DNA from: Symbiodinium natans
Lineage: Eukaryota; Sar; Dinophyceae; Suessiales; Symbiodiniaceae
Direction of reading: 5' to 3'
DNA: 60,000 nucleotides
Assembly (NCBI GenBank): GCA_905221605.1
Contig: CAJNDS010000913.1
Coordinates: 580,836-640,835, forward strand
How positions within the stretch are numbered: the first letter of the stretch is position 1; each line of letters starts with the position of its first letter. The notes beneath the pieces are model-generated. The model saw nothing but the letters and a program-made list of their open reading frames with translations. It was not told the DNA's origin and searched no databases. Both the position numbers and the translations under genes were made by a program. Positions 42,101 to 56,800 of the stretch are shown here, piece by piece.

Positions 42101-45100
42101 TGCGAAGTGTCGGGAAGCTGGCCCGCCGGCATCATCACTACAGCCACTACAGTTTGCGCACGGGATAGGCCATCCACTGGGCAAAGCTCGCAGGACCAGT
42201 TGCCGCTCTTTCTGCGCTGACAGGATGGCGCGCCAGCACTAAACAGCCATCAAAGATGTGGTTCAGCCTCGACCCGAACAGGCGATTGTGAGTTCAACAT
42301 TCAGGCAACTCCCATCCTCATGCGAGGCACAGTAGGCTTTGCTCTTGCCTTTCGCGCCAGTCAAAGCCATTTTAGCATTTAGCAGAGAACTTGGCACAGC
42401 ATATGCCGTTTCAGCCTTCCTGACGTGGCCGCCAAGGGTTTTCAGGTTACTCGTCTGAGCCAAGCACCACCAAGCCACCCAGCTGGGATCTCGGCGTCAC
42501 AGTGGGGCCTTCCCCCCCATGACGTAAAGTGAAGTGAAAGATGCACCCTGATGTAAGAAGATCTAACTTCAGGAAAGGTCTACTAGCTTGCTGGTATACC
42601 ACGGTTTGCACACAGGATAGGTGTGCGGAGGCCGACCTGCAACTGGAGATGGATCGATCCGTCATAATGGCAACTGCGCTGGACAGACGCCTGCATGATG
42701 GTGCGTCCCATGTTCTACGCCGCCAGCTGCCAGCTGGCAAATCGTTCCAAGCTGGAGGTCTGCGAAGTGTTGGGACGCTGGCACGCCGGCCATCATCACT
42801 ACAGCCACTACAGTTTGCGCACGGGATGTACTTCCGGAGGCCATCCCCCGGGCAAAGAGCATTTGGAGTGGAGCAGGCCGTGTTTACCAGGGACCATGGG
42901 GGTCGTGGGTTGACATTGCTTGGCGAGCCCCCATCAAACCCGTGCCAGAAACCCTTCGCCACAAAATGGCCCTGTTTCCTGACATCGCTCTGTTGGTACT
43001 GAACCTGCTGTCGTGGGACTGGGATGATTAGGTTGTCCTCGTGGGTTGGTGTTCGGGAGCAGGAGTGTCAGCCCATACTCATGGATGTCCCTAGGCACAG
43101 GGCACCTAGCGTGAGAGTCGGTACCCTAACCCTATCATGCCTATCAGCCCTGGCAGGCTCTGCCGAATTTCATTGACGTGGCTTGTGCCATCCTTGAAAC
43201 TTGGCGTCTTTGACTATCCTTTCGGAGGCACCGTAGCTCCCATCGTAGTTTTCCCAATGTTTCTGTCTTGCCGGTGATCATTAGGCAAGGTCAACCAGCA
43301 CGTTGTCATTCACAATTCACACTTGTGCGTTCGCAAGTCTAGCTTGTTAGGTATGCGTCTGTTTGGGCAGACCTGCCATGAACAGCCAAGGAAACTGCTG
43401 AGCAGCTCTGACCCAATGCGTTGACTGCGATATCGGCATTCCTACCCAAGTCTGGTAACTAGCTGGGATCTCGGCGTCACAGTGGGGCCTTCCCCCCCAC
43501 GGCGTAAAGTGAAGTGAAAGATGCACCCTGATGTAAGAAGATCTAACTTCAGGAAAGGTCTACTAGCTTGCTGGTATACCACGGTTTGCACACAGGATAG
43601 GTGTGCAGAGGCCGACCTGCAACTGGAGATGGATCGATCCGTCATAATAGCAACTGCGCTGGACAGATGCTGGCATGATGGTGCGTCCCACGTTCTACGC
43701 CGCCAGCTGCCAGCTGGCGGATCGTTCCAAGCTGGATGTCTGCGAAGTGTTGGGAAGCTGGAATGCCGGCGACCATCACTGCAGTCACTACAGTTTGCGC
43801 ACGGGATGTACTTCCGGAGGCCATCCCCTGGGCAAAGAGCATTTGGAGTGGAGCAGGCCGTGTTTACCAGGGACCATGGGGGTCGTGGGTTGACATTGCC
43901 TGGCGAGCCCCCATCAAACCCGTGCCAGAAACCCTTCGCCACAAAATGGCCCTGTTTCCTGACATCGCTCTGTTAGTAATTAACCTGCTGTCGTGGGATT
44001 GGGATGATTCGGATGTCCTGGTGGGTTGGTGTTAGGGAGCGGGGGTGCAGATCATACACACCGCACTTAGCATGAGATTCGGAACCCTCTCAGAACTCGG
44101 TAGGCAGAACCCCTGCCGCAGTGATAGTCTGTTCCTCTAACCCTATCATGCCTATCAGCCCTGGCAGGCTCTGCTGAACGTCAGTGACGTGGCTTGTGCC
44201 ATCCTTGAAACTTGGCGACTTTGATTATCCTTGCGGAGGACACCGCAGCTCCCATCGTAGTTTTCCCAATGTTTGTGTCTTGCCGGTGATCATTAGGCAA
44301 GGTCAACCAGCACGTTGTCATTCACAATTCACACTTGTGCGTTCGCAAGTCTAGCTTGTTAGGTATGCTTCTGTTTGGGAAGACCTGCCATGAACAGCCA
44401 AGGACACTGCTGAGCAGCTCTAACCCAAAGTGTTGACTGCGATATCGGCATTCCGACCCATGTCTGGTAACCGGCATGCCCTTGCCCTTGGATTTTTCTT
44501 CATGTTTCTTGTGAGATGGCGGCCTCTTTGAGGTCGACGCAGCCTGCATGTAGAAAGGGTTGCGCTCCTTCTGCAATGGCAGGAGGGCACGCCAGCAGCA
44601 AACGGCCATCGGAATTTGTTCCGCCTCCACCCGAACGGGTGATTGTGAGTTCAGCATCCAGGCAACTCCCATCCTCATGCAAGGCACAAGAGGCTTTGCC
44701 CTGAGCAGCTCTGGCCCTCGTGTTGACTGCGAAATCGGCACCCCTACCCATCCCTGGTAGCTGGTATGCCTTTTCCTTTGAATTGGCCTTCATGTTGTTT
44801 CTGACGCCGCGTTTGCTGCGACGCAGTGCTCGACGCCGCGCGGTGCCAATGAAGATGAACTGACGCGAGATGGGCAATCTCAAGTTGTCCACGCAACGCG
44901 TGGAAGCTGGCACATCGGTTCTTCACGTCACACTTTGCGTGGAGGAAAGACTTGCGGAGGTGTTGCTCGGCGTGATGCTACATGCATGTGGAGATGAGGA
45001 GATGGAGCCATGCTTTCTTTGCAAAATGAAAAGTGGGGTCTAATTTTCTGCAGCGCCCGCGCAGACCCGTCATAATGGCAACTGCGCTGGACAGACGCCG

Positions 45101-48100
45101 GCATGATGGCGCATCCCATGTTCTACGCCGCAAGCTGCCAGCTGGCAAATCGTTCTAAGCTGGATGTGTGTTGGGCAGCTGGAATGCCGGCGACCATCAC
45201 TGCAGTCACTACAGTTTGCGCACGGGATATACTTCCGGCCATCCCCTGGGCAAAGCACATTTGGAGTGGAGCAGGCCGTGTTTGCCAGGGACCATGCACA
45301 TACTCGTGAATCCTAGCAAAGCGCAGGGAACCTAGCATGAGAGCCGGTGCCCTAACCCTATCATGCCTATCAGCCCTGGCAGGCTCTGCTGAATTTCAGT
45401 GACGTGGCTTGTGCCATCCTTGAAACTTGGCGTCTTTGATTATCCTTTCGGAGGACACCGAAGCATCCATCGTAGTTCCCGTAAGGTTTGTGTGTTGCAG
45501 GTCATGATTAGGGTCAACCAGCACGTTGTCATATACGCTGGTGTGTTCGCAAGTCTAGCTTGTTATGTATGCTTCTGTTTGGGCAGACGTGCCATGAACA
45601 GCCAAGGACACACCTCTTCACACTAGCATGCACCACTGCTGAGCAGCTCTGACCCAAAGCGTTGACTGCGAAATCGTCATTCCATGTCTGGTAACTGGCA
45701 TGCCACATGCCTTTGCGTTTGGGCTTGTCTTCGCGTTTCTTGTGACGTAGCGGCCCCTGCGCGTGGAAAGGGTGGCTGGCAACTAGGAGGACCAATTCCG
45801 CTCTGTCTGCTATCAAGGGCACGCCAGCAGCAAACAGTCGCCAAGGATGTGGTTCAGCCCCGACCCGCACCGGTGATGTGAGTTCAACATTCAGGCAACT
45901 CCCCTGGACAGACGCTGGCATTTTTTTGTCCCATGTTCTACGCCGCAAAGTTGCCAGCTGGCAAATCGTTCCAAGCTGGATGTCTGCGAAGTGTTGGGAA
46001 GCTGGCCCGCCGGCGATCATCACTACAGCCACTACAGTTTGCGCACGGGATAGGCCATCCACTGGGCAAAGCTCGCAGGACCAGTTGCCGCTCTTTCTGC
46101 GCTGACAGGATGGCGCGCCAGCACTAAACAGCCATCAAAGATGTGGTCAGCCTCGACCCGGACCGGATATTGTGAGTTCAACATTCAGGCAACTCCCATC
46201 CTCATGCAAGGCACAATCGGCTTTCGCCCTTGCCTTTCGCGCCAGGCAAAGCCATATCCACATTTAGCAGAGAACTTGGCGGAGCACGTGCAGGTCGTCA
46301 GCTGTATGCCATTTAAGCCTCCCTGACTTCGTGGCCGCCAAGGGTTTTCAGGTTACTCGTCTGAGCCAAGCACCACCAAGCCACCCAGCTGGGATCTCGG
46401 CGTCACGGTGGGGCCTTCCCCCCCACGGCGTAAAGTGAAGTGAAAGATGCACCCTGATGTAAGAAGATCTAACTTCAGGAAAGGTCTACTAGCTTGCTGG
46501 TATACCACGGTTTGCACACAGGATAGGTGTGCGGAGGCCGACCTGCAACTGGAGATGGATCGATCCGTCATAATGGCAACTGCGCTGGACAGATGCTGGT
46601 ATGATGGTGCGTCCCACGTTCTACGCCGCCAGCTGCCAGCTGGCAAATCGTTCCAAGCTGGATGTCTGCGAAGTGTTGGGAAGCTGGAATGCCGGCGATC
46701 ATCACTGCAGTCACTGCATTTTGCGCAGGGATATACTTCCGGAGGCCATCCCCTGGGCAAAGCGCATTTGGAGTGGAGCAGGCCGTGTTTACCAGGGACC
46801 ACGGGGGTCGTGGGTTGACATTGCCTGGCGAGCCCCCATCAAACCCGTGCCAGAAACCCTTCGCCACAAAATGGCCCTGTTTCCTGACATCGCTCTGTTG
46901 GTAGTTGCCCTGCTGTCGTGGGACTGGGATGATTAGGTTGTCCTCGTGGGTTGGTGTTCGGGAGCAGGAGTGTCAGCCCATACTCATGGATGTCCCTAGG
47001 CACAGGGCACCTAGCATGTCGGTACCCTAACCCTATCATGCCTATCAGCCCTGGCAGGCTCTGCTGAACGTCAGTGACGTGGCTTGTGCCATCCTTGAAA
47101 CTTGGCGACTTTGATTATCCTTGCGGAGGACACCGCAGCTCCCATCGTAGTTTTCCCAATGTTTGTGTCTTGCCGGTGATCATGAGGCAAGGTCAACCAG
47201 CACGTTGTCATTCACAATTCACACTTGTGCGTTCGCAAGTCTAGCTTGTTAGGTATGCGTCTGTTTGGGAAGACCTGCCATGAACAGCCAAGGACACTGC
47301 TGAGCAGCTCTAGCCCAAAGTGTTGACTGCGATATCGGCATTCCTACTCAAGTCTGGTAACTGGCATGCCTTTGCCCTTGGATTTTTCTTCATGTTTCTT
47401 GTGACGTGGCGGCCTCTTTGAGGGCGAAGCAGCCTGCATGTGAAAAGGGTTGCAACTAGGAGGACCAGTTGCCGCTCCTTCTGCAATGGCAGGCGGGCAC
47501 GCCAGCAGCCAATAGCCATCAAGGATGTGGTTCAGCCTCGACCCGAACGGGTGATTGTGAGTTCAACATTCAGGCAACTCCCATCCTCATGCAAGGCACA
47601 AGAAGCTTTGCCCTGAGCAGCTCTGACCCATCGTGTTGACTGCGAAATCGGCATTCCTACCCATCCCTGCTAGCTGGCATGCCTTTTCCTTTGAATTGGC
47701 CTTCATGCTGTTTCTGACGCCGCGTTACCTGCGACGCAGTGCTCGACGCCGCGCATTGCCAATGAAGTTGAACTGACGCGAGATGGGCAATCTCAAGTTG
47801 TCCACGCAACGCGTGGAAGCTGGCACATCGGTTCTTCACGTCACATTGTGCGTGGAGGAAAGACTTGCGGAGGTGTTGCTCGGCGTGATGCTACATGCAT
47901 GTGGAGATGAGGAGATGGAGCCATGCTTTCTTTGCAAAACGAAAAGTGGGGTCTAATTATCTGCAGCGCCCGCGCAGACCCGTCATAATGGCAACTGCGC
48001 TGGACAGACGCCGGCATGATGGCGCATCCCATGTTTTATGCCGCAAGCTGCCAGCTGGCAAATCGTTCCAAGCTGGATGTGTGTTGGGAAGCTGGAATGC

Positions 48101-48369
48101 CGGCGACCATCACTGCAGTCACTACAGTTTGCGCACGGGATGTACTTCCGGAGGCCATCCCCTGGGCAAAGCGCATTTGGAGTGGAGCAGGCCGTGTTTA
48201 CAAGGGACCACGGGGGTCGTGGGTTGACATTGCCTGGCGAACCCTGATCACACCCGTATCAGAAACCCTTCGCCAAGAAATGGCCCTGTTTCCTGACATC
48301 GCTCTGTTGGTAGTTGCCCTGCTGTCGTGGGATTGGGATGATTCGGATGTCCTCGTGGGTTGGAGTTCG

Positions 48370-50110
48370 GAAGCAGGAGTGTCAGCCCATACTCATGGAT
48401 GTCCCTAGGCACAGGGCACCTAGCATGAGAGTCGGTACCCTAACCCTATCATGCCTATCAGCCCTGGCAGGCTCTGCTGAACGTCAGTGACTTGGCTTGC
48501 CCGCGCAGACCCGGCATAATGGCAACTGCCCTGGACAGACAGACGCTGGCATGACGGTGCATCCCATGTTCTACGCCGCAAAACTGCCAGCTGGAAAATC
48601 GTTCCAAGCTGGAAGTCTGCGAAGTGTCGGGAAGCTGGCCTGCCGGCGATCATCACTACAGTCACTACAGTTTGCGCACGGGATAGGCCATCCCCTAAAC
48701 AAAACTCGCAGGACCAGTTGCCGCTCTTTCTGGGATGGCAGGAGGGCATGCCAGCACCAAACAGCCGCCAAGGATGTGGTTCAGCCCCGACCCGAACCGG
48801 ATGTTGTGAGTTCAACATTCAGGCAACTGCCATCCTCATGCAAGGCACAACGGGCTTTTGCCCTTGCCTTTCGCGTCAGGAAAAGCCATATCCACATTTA
48901 GCGGAGAACTTGGCGGAGCACGTGCAGGTCGTCAGCTGTATGCCGTTTAAGCCTTCCTGACTTCGTGGCCGCCAAGGGTTTTCAGGTTAATGTAAGAAGA
49001 TCTAACTTCAGGAAAGGTCTACTAGCTTGCTGGTATACCACGGTTTGCACACAGGATAGGTGTGCGGAGGCCGACCTGCAACTGGAGATGGATCGATCCG
49101 TCATAATGGCAACTGCGCTGGACAGACACTGGTATGATGGCACGTCCCATGCTCTACGCCGCAAGCTGCTAGCTGGCAAATCGTTCCAAGCTGGAGTTCT
49201 GCGAAGTGTTGGGAAGCTGGAATGCCGGCGATCACCACTGCAGTCACTACAGTTTGCGCAGGGGATATACTTCCGGAGGCCATCCCCTGGGCAAAGCGCA
49301 TTTGGAGTGGAGCAGGCCGTGTTTACCAGGGACCATGGGGGTCGTGGGTTGACATTGCCTGGCGAGCCCCCATCAAACCCGTGCCAGAAACCCTTCGCCA
49401 AGAAATGGCCCTGTTTCCTGACATCGCTCTGTTGGTAGTTGCCCTGCTGTCGTGGGATTGGGATGATTCGGATGTCCTCATGGTTGGAGTTCGGGAGCAG
49501 GAGTGTCAGCCCATACTCATGGATGTCCCTAGGCACAGGGCACCTAGCATGAGAGTCGGTACCCTAACCCTATCATGCCTATCAGCCCTGGCAGGCTCTG
49601 CTGAACGTCAGTGACTTGGCTTGCCCGCGCAGACCCGGCATAATGGCAACTGCCCTGGACAGACAGACGCTGGCATGACGGTGCATCCCATGTTCTACGC
49701 CGCAAAACTGCCAGCTGGAAAATCGTTCCAAGCTGGAAGTCTGCGAAGTGTCGGGAAGCTGGCCTGCCGGCGATCATCACTACAGTCACTACAGTTTGCG
49801 CACGGGATAGGCCATCCCCTAAACAAAACTCGCAGGACCAGTTGCCGCTCTTTCTGGGATGGCAGGAGGGCATGCCAGCACCAAACAGCCGCCAAGGATG
49901 TGGTTCAGCCCCGACCCGAACCGGATGTTGTGAGTTCAACATTCAGGCAACTGCCATCCTCATGCAAGGCACAACGGGCTTTTGCCCTTGCCTTTCGCGT
50001 CAGGAAAAGCCATATCCACATTTAGCGGAGAACTTGGCGGAGCACGTGCAGGTCGTCAGCTGTATGCCGTTTAAGCCTTCCTGACTTCGTGGCCGCCAAG
50101 GGTTTTCAGG
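48370..50110 (+). repeat. very recent tandem duplication within the array
   Basis: 48370-48985 and 49494-50109 appear identical or nearly so at a fixed 1124 bp offset. After that the first copy lacks about 104 bp (from GTTACTCGTCCGAGCC to about GCACCCTGA) present in the second. The two then continue to match at an offset of 1228 bp. Confidence 0.9.
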
Positions 50111-51439
50111 TTACTCGTCCGAGCCTCGCACGCACCACCAAGCCACCCAGCTGGGATCTCGGCGTCACAGTGGGGCCTTCCCCCCCATGACGTAAAGTGA
50201 AGTGAAAGATGCACCCTGATGTAAGAAGATCGAACTTCAGGAAAGGTCTACTAGCTTGCTGGTATACCACGGTTTGCACACAGGATAGGTGTGCGGAGGC
50301 CGACCTGCAACTGGAGATGGATCGATCCGTCATAATGGCAACTGCGCTGGACAGACACTGGTATGATGGCACGTCCCATGCTCTACGCCGCAAGCTGCTA
50401 GCTGGCAAATCGTTCCAAGCTGGAGTTCTGCGAAGTGTTGGGAAGCTGGAATGCCGGCGATCATCACTGCAGTCACTACAGTTTGCGCAGGGGATATACT
50501 TCCGGAGGCCATCCCCTGGGCAAAGCGCATTTGGAGTGGAGAAGGCCGTGCTTACCAGGGACCACGGGGGTCGTGGGTTGACATTTCCTGGCGAGCCCCC
50601 ATCAAACCCGTACCAGAAACCCTTCGCAAAAAATGGCCCTGTTTCCTGACATCGCTCTGTTGGTAATGCACCTGCTGTCGTGGGACTGGGATGATTCGGA
50701 TGTCCTCGTTGGTTTTCGGGAGCCGGAGTGTCAGCCCATACTCATGGATGTCCCTAGGCACAGGGAACCTAGCATGTCGGTACCCTAACCCTATCATGCC
50801 TATCAGCCCTGGCAGGCTCTGCTGAACGTCAGTGACGTGGCTTGTGCCATCCTTGAAACTTGGCGACTTTGATTATCCTTGCGGAGGACACCGCAGAGTA
50901 GGGGTTCTAACCAGCGCAGCTCCCATCGTAGTTTTCCCAATGTTTGTGTCTTGCCAGTGAGCATCAGGCAGGGTCAACCAGCACGTTGTCATTCACAATT
51001 CACACTTATGCGTTCGCAAGTCTAGCTTGTTAGGTATGCGTCTGTTTGGGCAGACGCGCCATGAACAGCCAAGGACACTGCTGAGCAGCTCTAGCCCAAA
51101 GTGTTGACTGCGATATCGGCATTCCTAGCCATGTCTGGTAGCCGGCATGCCTTTGCCCTTGGATTCTTCTTCATGTTTCTTGTGACGTGGCGGTCTCTTT
51201 GAGGTCGATGCAGCCTGCATGTGAAAAGGGTGGCAACTAGGAGGACCAGCTGCCGCTCTTTCTGCGATGGCTGAAGGGCACGCCAGCAGCCAACAGCCAT
51301 CAAGGATGTGGTGCAGCCTCGACCGATTGTGAGTTCAACATTCAGGCAACTCCCATCCTCATGCAAGGCACAAGAGGCTTTGCCCTGAGCAGCTCTGACC
51401 CATCGTGTTGACTGCGAGATCGGCATTCCTACCCATCCC

Positions 51440-51745
51440 TGGTAACTGCATGCGATCCACCTGCAGGCAAGATGCACAACTTACATCGCCCAGGTGAAAG
51501 GGCTGATACATACCAGCTGGCAACCTGAACCAGCAGCCACTCAACGACAAAACAACACCAAACAACTGAACCAAGCCCAGAACAAGCCTGCTGAGACAAA
51601 AGAACTCAACATGACTTAAAATCTGCTGGGCAATCTTACTGACTATTCACATCGTCCCCGACATACACTGCACAACCAAATACCGAATGTACCGAAAATC
51701 CGCCGAGGCCTCGGGCCGGAGGTGTATAGGTTGTCAGAACAGGCA
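51440..51745. other. non-repeat segment inside the macrosatellite
   Basis: This part (from GCATGCGATCCACCTGCAGG to GGTTGTCAGAACAGG) has no match to neighbouring units and interrupts the module order, which resumes at about 51746. It may be a small insertion. No terminal repeats are visible. Confidence 0.5.
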
Positions 51746-53800
51746 CTGGCATGCCTTTTCCTTTGAATTGGCCTTCATGTTGTTTCTGACGCCGCGTTTT
51801 CTGCGACGCAGTGCTCGACGCCGCGCATTGCCACTGAAGATGAACTGACGCGAGATGGGCAATCTCAAGTTGTCCACGCAGCGCGTGGAAGCTGGCACAT
51901 CGGTTCTTCCCCTGGACAGACACTGGTATGATGGCACGTCCCATGCTCTACGCCGCAAGCTGCAAGCTGGCAAATCGTTCCCAGCTGGAAGTCTGCGAAG
52001 TGTTGGGAAGCTGGAATGCCGGCGATCATCACTGCAGTCACTGCATTTTGCGCAGGGGACAAACTTCCGGAGGCCATTCCCTGGGCAAAGCGCATTTGGA
52101 GTGGAGCAGGCCGTGTTTACCAGGGACCACGGGGGCCAAGAAATGGCCCTGTTTCCTGACATCGCTCTGTTGGTAATGAACCTGCTGTCGTGGGATTGGG
52201 ATGATTCGGATGTCCTCGTGGGTTGGTGTTAGGGAGCGGGGGTGCAGCCAATACACACCGCACTTAGCATGAGACTCAGACCCCTAACCCTATCATGCCT
52301 ATCAGCCCTGGCAGGCTCTGCTGAACGTCAGTGACGTGGCTTGCGCCATCCTTGAAACTTGGCGTTTTTGATCCATCGTAGTTCCCCAAATGTTTGTGTT
52401 TCGCCGGTGATCATCCGGCAGGGTCAACCAGCACGTTGTCATTCACACTGGTGTGTTCGCAAGTCTAGCCTTGTTTAGGTATGCTTCTGTGTGGGCAGAC
52501 GCGCCATGAACAGCCAAGGACACACCTCTCCACGCCAGTATGCACCGCTGCTGAGCAGCTCTGACCCAATGCGTGGACTGCGAAATCGGCATTCCTACCC
52601 AAGTCTGGGAACTGGCATGCCCTTCCCCTTGGATTTTTCTTCATGTTGTTTCTGATGCCGCTTTTTCTGCGACGCAGTGCCCGACGCCGCGCATTGCCAC
52701 TGAAGATGAACTGACGCGAGATGGGCAATCTCAGGTTGTCCACGAAGCGCGTGGAAGCTGGCACATCGGTTCTGATGGAGCAATGCTTTCTTTCCAAAAT
52801 GAAAAGTGGGGTCAAATTATCTGCAGCGCCCGCACAGACCCGTCATAATGGCAACTGCGCGGGACAGACGCCGGCATGATGGCGCATCCCATGTTCTATG
52901 CCGCCAGCTGCCAGCTGGCGGATCGTTCCAAGCTGGAGTTCTGCGAAGTGTTGGGAAGCTGGAATGCCGGCGATCATCACTGCAGTCGCTACATTTTGCG
53001 CAGGGGATATACTTCCGGAGGCCATCCCCTGGGCAAAGCGCATTTGGAGTGGAGAAGGCCGTGTTTACCAGGGACCACGGGGGTCGTGGGTTGACATTGC
53101 CTGGCGAGCCCCCATCAAACCCGTGCCAGAAACCCTTCGCCACAAAATGGCCCTGTTTCCTGACATCGCTCTGTTGGTAATGAACCTGCTGTCGTGGGAT
53201 TGGGATGATTCGGATGTCTTCGTGGGTTGGTGTTAGGGAGCGGGGGTGCAGCTAATACACACCGCACTTAGCATGAGACTCGGAACCCTAACCCTATCAT
53301 GCCTATCAGCCCTGGCAGGCTCTGCTGAACGTCAGTGACGTGGCTTGCGCCATCCTTGAAACTTGGCGTCTTTGATCCATCGTAGTTCCCAAATGTTTGT
53401 GTTTCGCCGGTGATCATCAGGCAGGGTCAACCGGTGTGTTCGCAAGTCTAGCCTTGTTTAGGTATGCTTCTGTGTGGGCGCCATGAACAGCCAAGGACAC
53501 GCCAGTATGCACCGCTGCTGAGCAGCTCTGACCCAATGCGTGGACTGCGCAATCGGCATTCCTAGCCAAGTCTGGTAACTGGCATACCACATGCCTTTGC
53601 TCTTGGATTTGTCTTCATGTTTCCTGTGACGTGGCGGCTTCTTTGAGGTCGACGCAGCCTGCATGTGGAAAGGGTGGCAACTAATGGAACAGTTGCCGCT
53701 CTTTTCTGCGATGGCAGGAAGGCACGCAACAGACCTTGCCTTTAGCGCCAGGGAAAGCCATATCCACATGTAGCAGAGAACTTGGCAGAGCACGTACGGG

Positions 53801-56800
53801 TCGTCAGCTGCCGTTTACGCCTTCCTGACTTCGCGGCTGCCAAGGGTTTCAGATCGACTCTGTCTGCGATGGCCAGCGCCAAACAGCCGTCAAGATGTCA
53901 GCCTTGACCCGAGCGGGTGATGTAACATTCAGACAACTCAGATCCTCATGCAACGCACAACAGACCTCGCCCTTGCCCTTCGCGCCAGCAGGAACCTTGC
54001 AAGGGATTTCTTGGCAGGACGTCGCCACGTTCAGCAGAGAACAAAGAGAACTTGGCAGAGTATTTGCATGTAAAGAGAAGGCGCCCTGAGGGTTTTCAGG
54101 GTAGTCATCTTAAGCCCAGCAAGCATCTACGCGTCACAGCGGGGGCAGCGGCATCAGCGGCAATACGCTGTGTTCAGTACAGCTCCAGGCATCCCCATCA
54201 GCAATGAGTTGTCTCGAGTGCCTCCTGTGAGCTTCCTTGCACGGAAGCGCGCGTCTTACTGTGTTGGCAGGCCACCAAGCGGCCACCAAGGATGTGGTTC
54301 AGCCTCGACCCGAAGGGCTGATTGCGAGTCCTTCAGACACCTCCCATCCTCATGCAAGGCACGACAGACCGTGCCCTTGCCATTAGCGCCAAGGCCACAT
54401 CAGCACTTGCGCAAACTCCGGTTTTTACGGACGTCTCTTTTCTTTGCGGCGCCTCAAAACTTCACAAGCCCTGCCAGGGAGCCCCTGCCAGGGAGCTCCC
54501 GTGACCCTGAGAAGTCATGCCTCCCATTCCTCGCAGCCGAAGCGCATACTCCGCATGAGTGGCGCGCTAGCCGCTAGCCGCTAAGATCGCAGGTCCGGCA
54601 TCGGCAGCAGAGGCCATGAGCTTGCAGAGCCGTATTCTTTACAACTCCAGGCGCCCCCATCAGCAATGAGCTGTTTCGAGTGCGTCAGGTGAGCTTCCTT
54701 ACGTGGGCGAAGCCGTACACATGTGGAAGCGGAGGGGGCAACTCTGATAGACTGATGCAGCGCGCAGTCTGCGATGTCCCGTCCGAGTTTGCCTAGTCGC
54801 AGCCACGGGTGTTGCACTCCTTTGCACGACGCTAATCCCAGGTTCCCAATCACATGAATGACACATGCGGACAGTGCACAGAACTGCAGCCACAGTAGGT
54901 AATCTAGAGTTTCGCAGTCACGGCCTGCACAGACGAGAGAGTAGCAGAATTAGACCCTTTTCTTCGTGAAGCGGATTCCGGCGCTATCTGTCCAAGACAC
55001 TGCACCCAAGCTCTGACCCAAATGTTATGAGCCTGTGAGCTGCCAAAGAGACTGTGGGACGCAGTCGCGCTGCTGGTGTGCTTGTGTGCCACCGGACAAG
55101 CTCGCTGGTGGGTTTTTGTGGGCGAATGCATCCCGCATATGGCTCTTTTGCCTGCACAACAAGTCGGGGCCATGACAATTGTACGGGATGCGCTCAGGCG
55201 TCATGGTACGTCCCATCTTCTACATCGCAAGCTGCCAGCTGGCAAATCGTTCCAAGCTGGACCTCTGCGAAGTGTTGGGAAGCTGGCACGCCGGCGATCA
55301 TCACTGCAGTCACTACAGTTCGCCCGCACGGGATAGACTTCCGGAGGCCCATCCCGTGGGCAAAGCGCGTTGGGAGTGGAGCAGGCTGCGTTTATAACAG
55401 GGACCACAGGGGTTGTGGATTGACATTGCCTGCACACGCCTTTGTTGTAAGATGCAAAGGTCACTGAAATTTACATCATCTACGTAGTGTCAGGGTGATG
55501 ACACAACTGAACGGGACGCAGCTGCACGTCCCGCATTCGTTGCAGGCTGCCAGCTGGCAAATGGTACCATGCTCGGTTGTGTCGAACTGTGGGGAATCTT
55601 GCGCGGTGGCGATCACCGCAGTCCGCTACGGCTCCTTCCTGCGCAGGATTGACTTGCGGAGGCTTTCCCTTGGGCAAAACAGCGTACAGGTTGGAGATGG
55701 ATCGATCTGGCAATGCCACTGCGAGATGGGCGCAGGTACAGGGTTCTGATCGCGGGCATGATGGCATGACCGTGCAGCTCACGTACAGCCCAGACAACCA
55801 TTGTTAGAGTGCGGGGGCATGCCTTTGAAGATGGACTGACGCGAGATGGGTTTCAAAAAGACACAGCAAGCTATGCAGGCACCGTTCGCGCAGTGGTCTT
55901 CCTGAAGCGGGGTGGGTTGGCGGAAGGCGAAAAGAAAGGTGCAGAATATGCAAAATGTTGAAAGAAGGGCCGACTGATTCCGAACTGACAAAGCGTGCAC
56001 CGCCGGCAGTTTTGCACAGCCTGGTCTGCACGATCAGAGACCACACATCCGCCTTGTGTCAGGTCACGGTCTGCAAGCAAGGCATCTGAAGTGCTGTCTG
56101 CAGCGGCCGCGCAGATGTAGGATATTGGCAACGGGATGTCTGCGAAGTTGTCCACGAAGTGCGTGGAAGCTGGCCCATCGACTATCCCCACATTTAGCAT
56201 GCAGAAAAGGCTTGCGGAGGCTGGGCCTCCGCGTCGCAGGCGATCACTGCCGTCTCTCAGAAACATCCGAATTCCGGAGGTTGTCCTCCAAGCTTTGATG
56301 GACAAGGTCGTGCTTCGGGTCGCTTCGGCCACCCGAACTTAAGTGAGGTCCCGACACCTCCCAGTCACGCGGACCTTGGCCTTTTGCCACCAGGCAAACT
56401 TCAGTTTAATGCACTTTGACCGACAGGTCCTTCCTTCTTTGTAAAGTCATCTGCCTCAAGCCTTCCTACATGTCCTACATTGTCCCACATGTGCCAGGGA
56501 CCTTAAGAGCAGGACGTCTCCATGTCCAAGAGCTTGGCAGAGCACTTGCAGTCCCGTCACAGTGTTTTGGGTAGTCTCTAAGCACCAAGCACCCCAAGAA
56601 CACCAAGCCACGGGATGGAAAGTAAGGCGGCGCTGTCTGCGGCTATACAGAGTTCTCAGAATGAACTGCAGGGGATGCTGCTTGCGTGGTGGCACGTCCC
56701 GAATGCTACGTTGCAGGCTGACAGACGCAAGCCGTTTCAAGCTGGATCTGCGCACAGTGCGAGAAGGCGGGCCCACCCGCGATCATCACTGTAGTTTGGC

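Larger units (their letters stand above)
39152..53800 (+). repeat. macrosatellite array, 1.0-1.7 kb units of shuffled modules
   Basis: The landmark CTATCAGCCCTGGCAGGCTCTG recurs near 40320, 41480, 43140, 44153, 45367, 47040, 48455, 49580, 50798, 52298 and 53298. Units are assembled from about four modules. They are the landmark-to-CATCGTAGTT module, the AAGTCTAGCTTGTTAGG-to-GCTGAGCAGCTC module, the CTTGTGACGTGGCGGCC-to-CAAGGCACAA module, and the GATCGATCCGTCATAATGG-to-ATTGGGATGATTCGG module. Modules are omitted or repeated between units. A higher-order 3887 bp period links 41130-41930 to 45017-45817. Between copies, indels that are not multiples of three (a 7-base step near 39965 versus 43740) argue against coding. 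No gene is recognised in the array. Confidence 0.9.
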
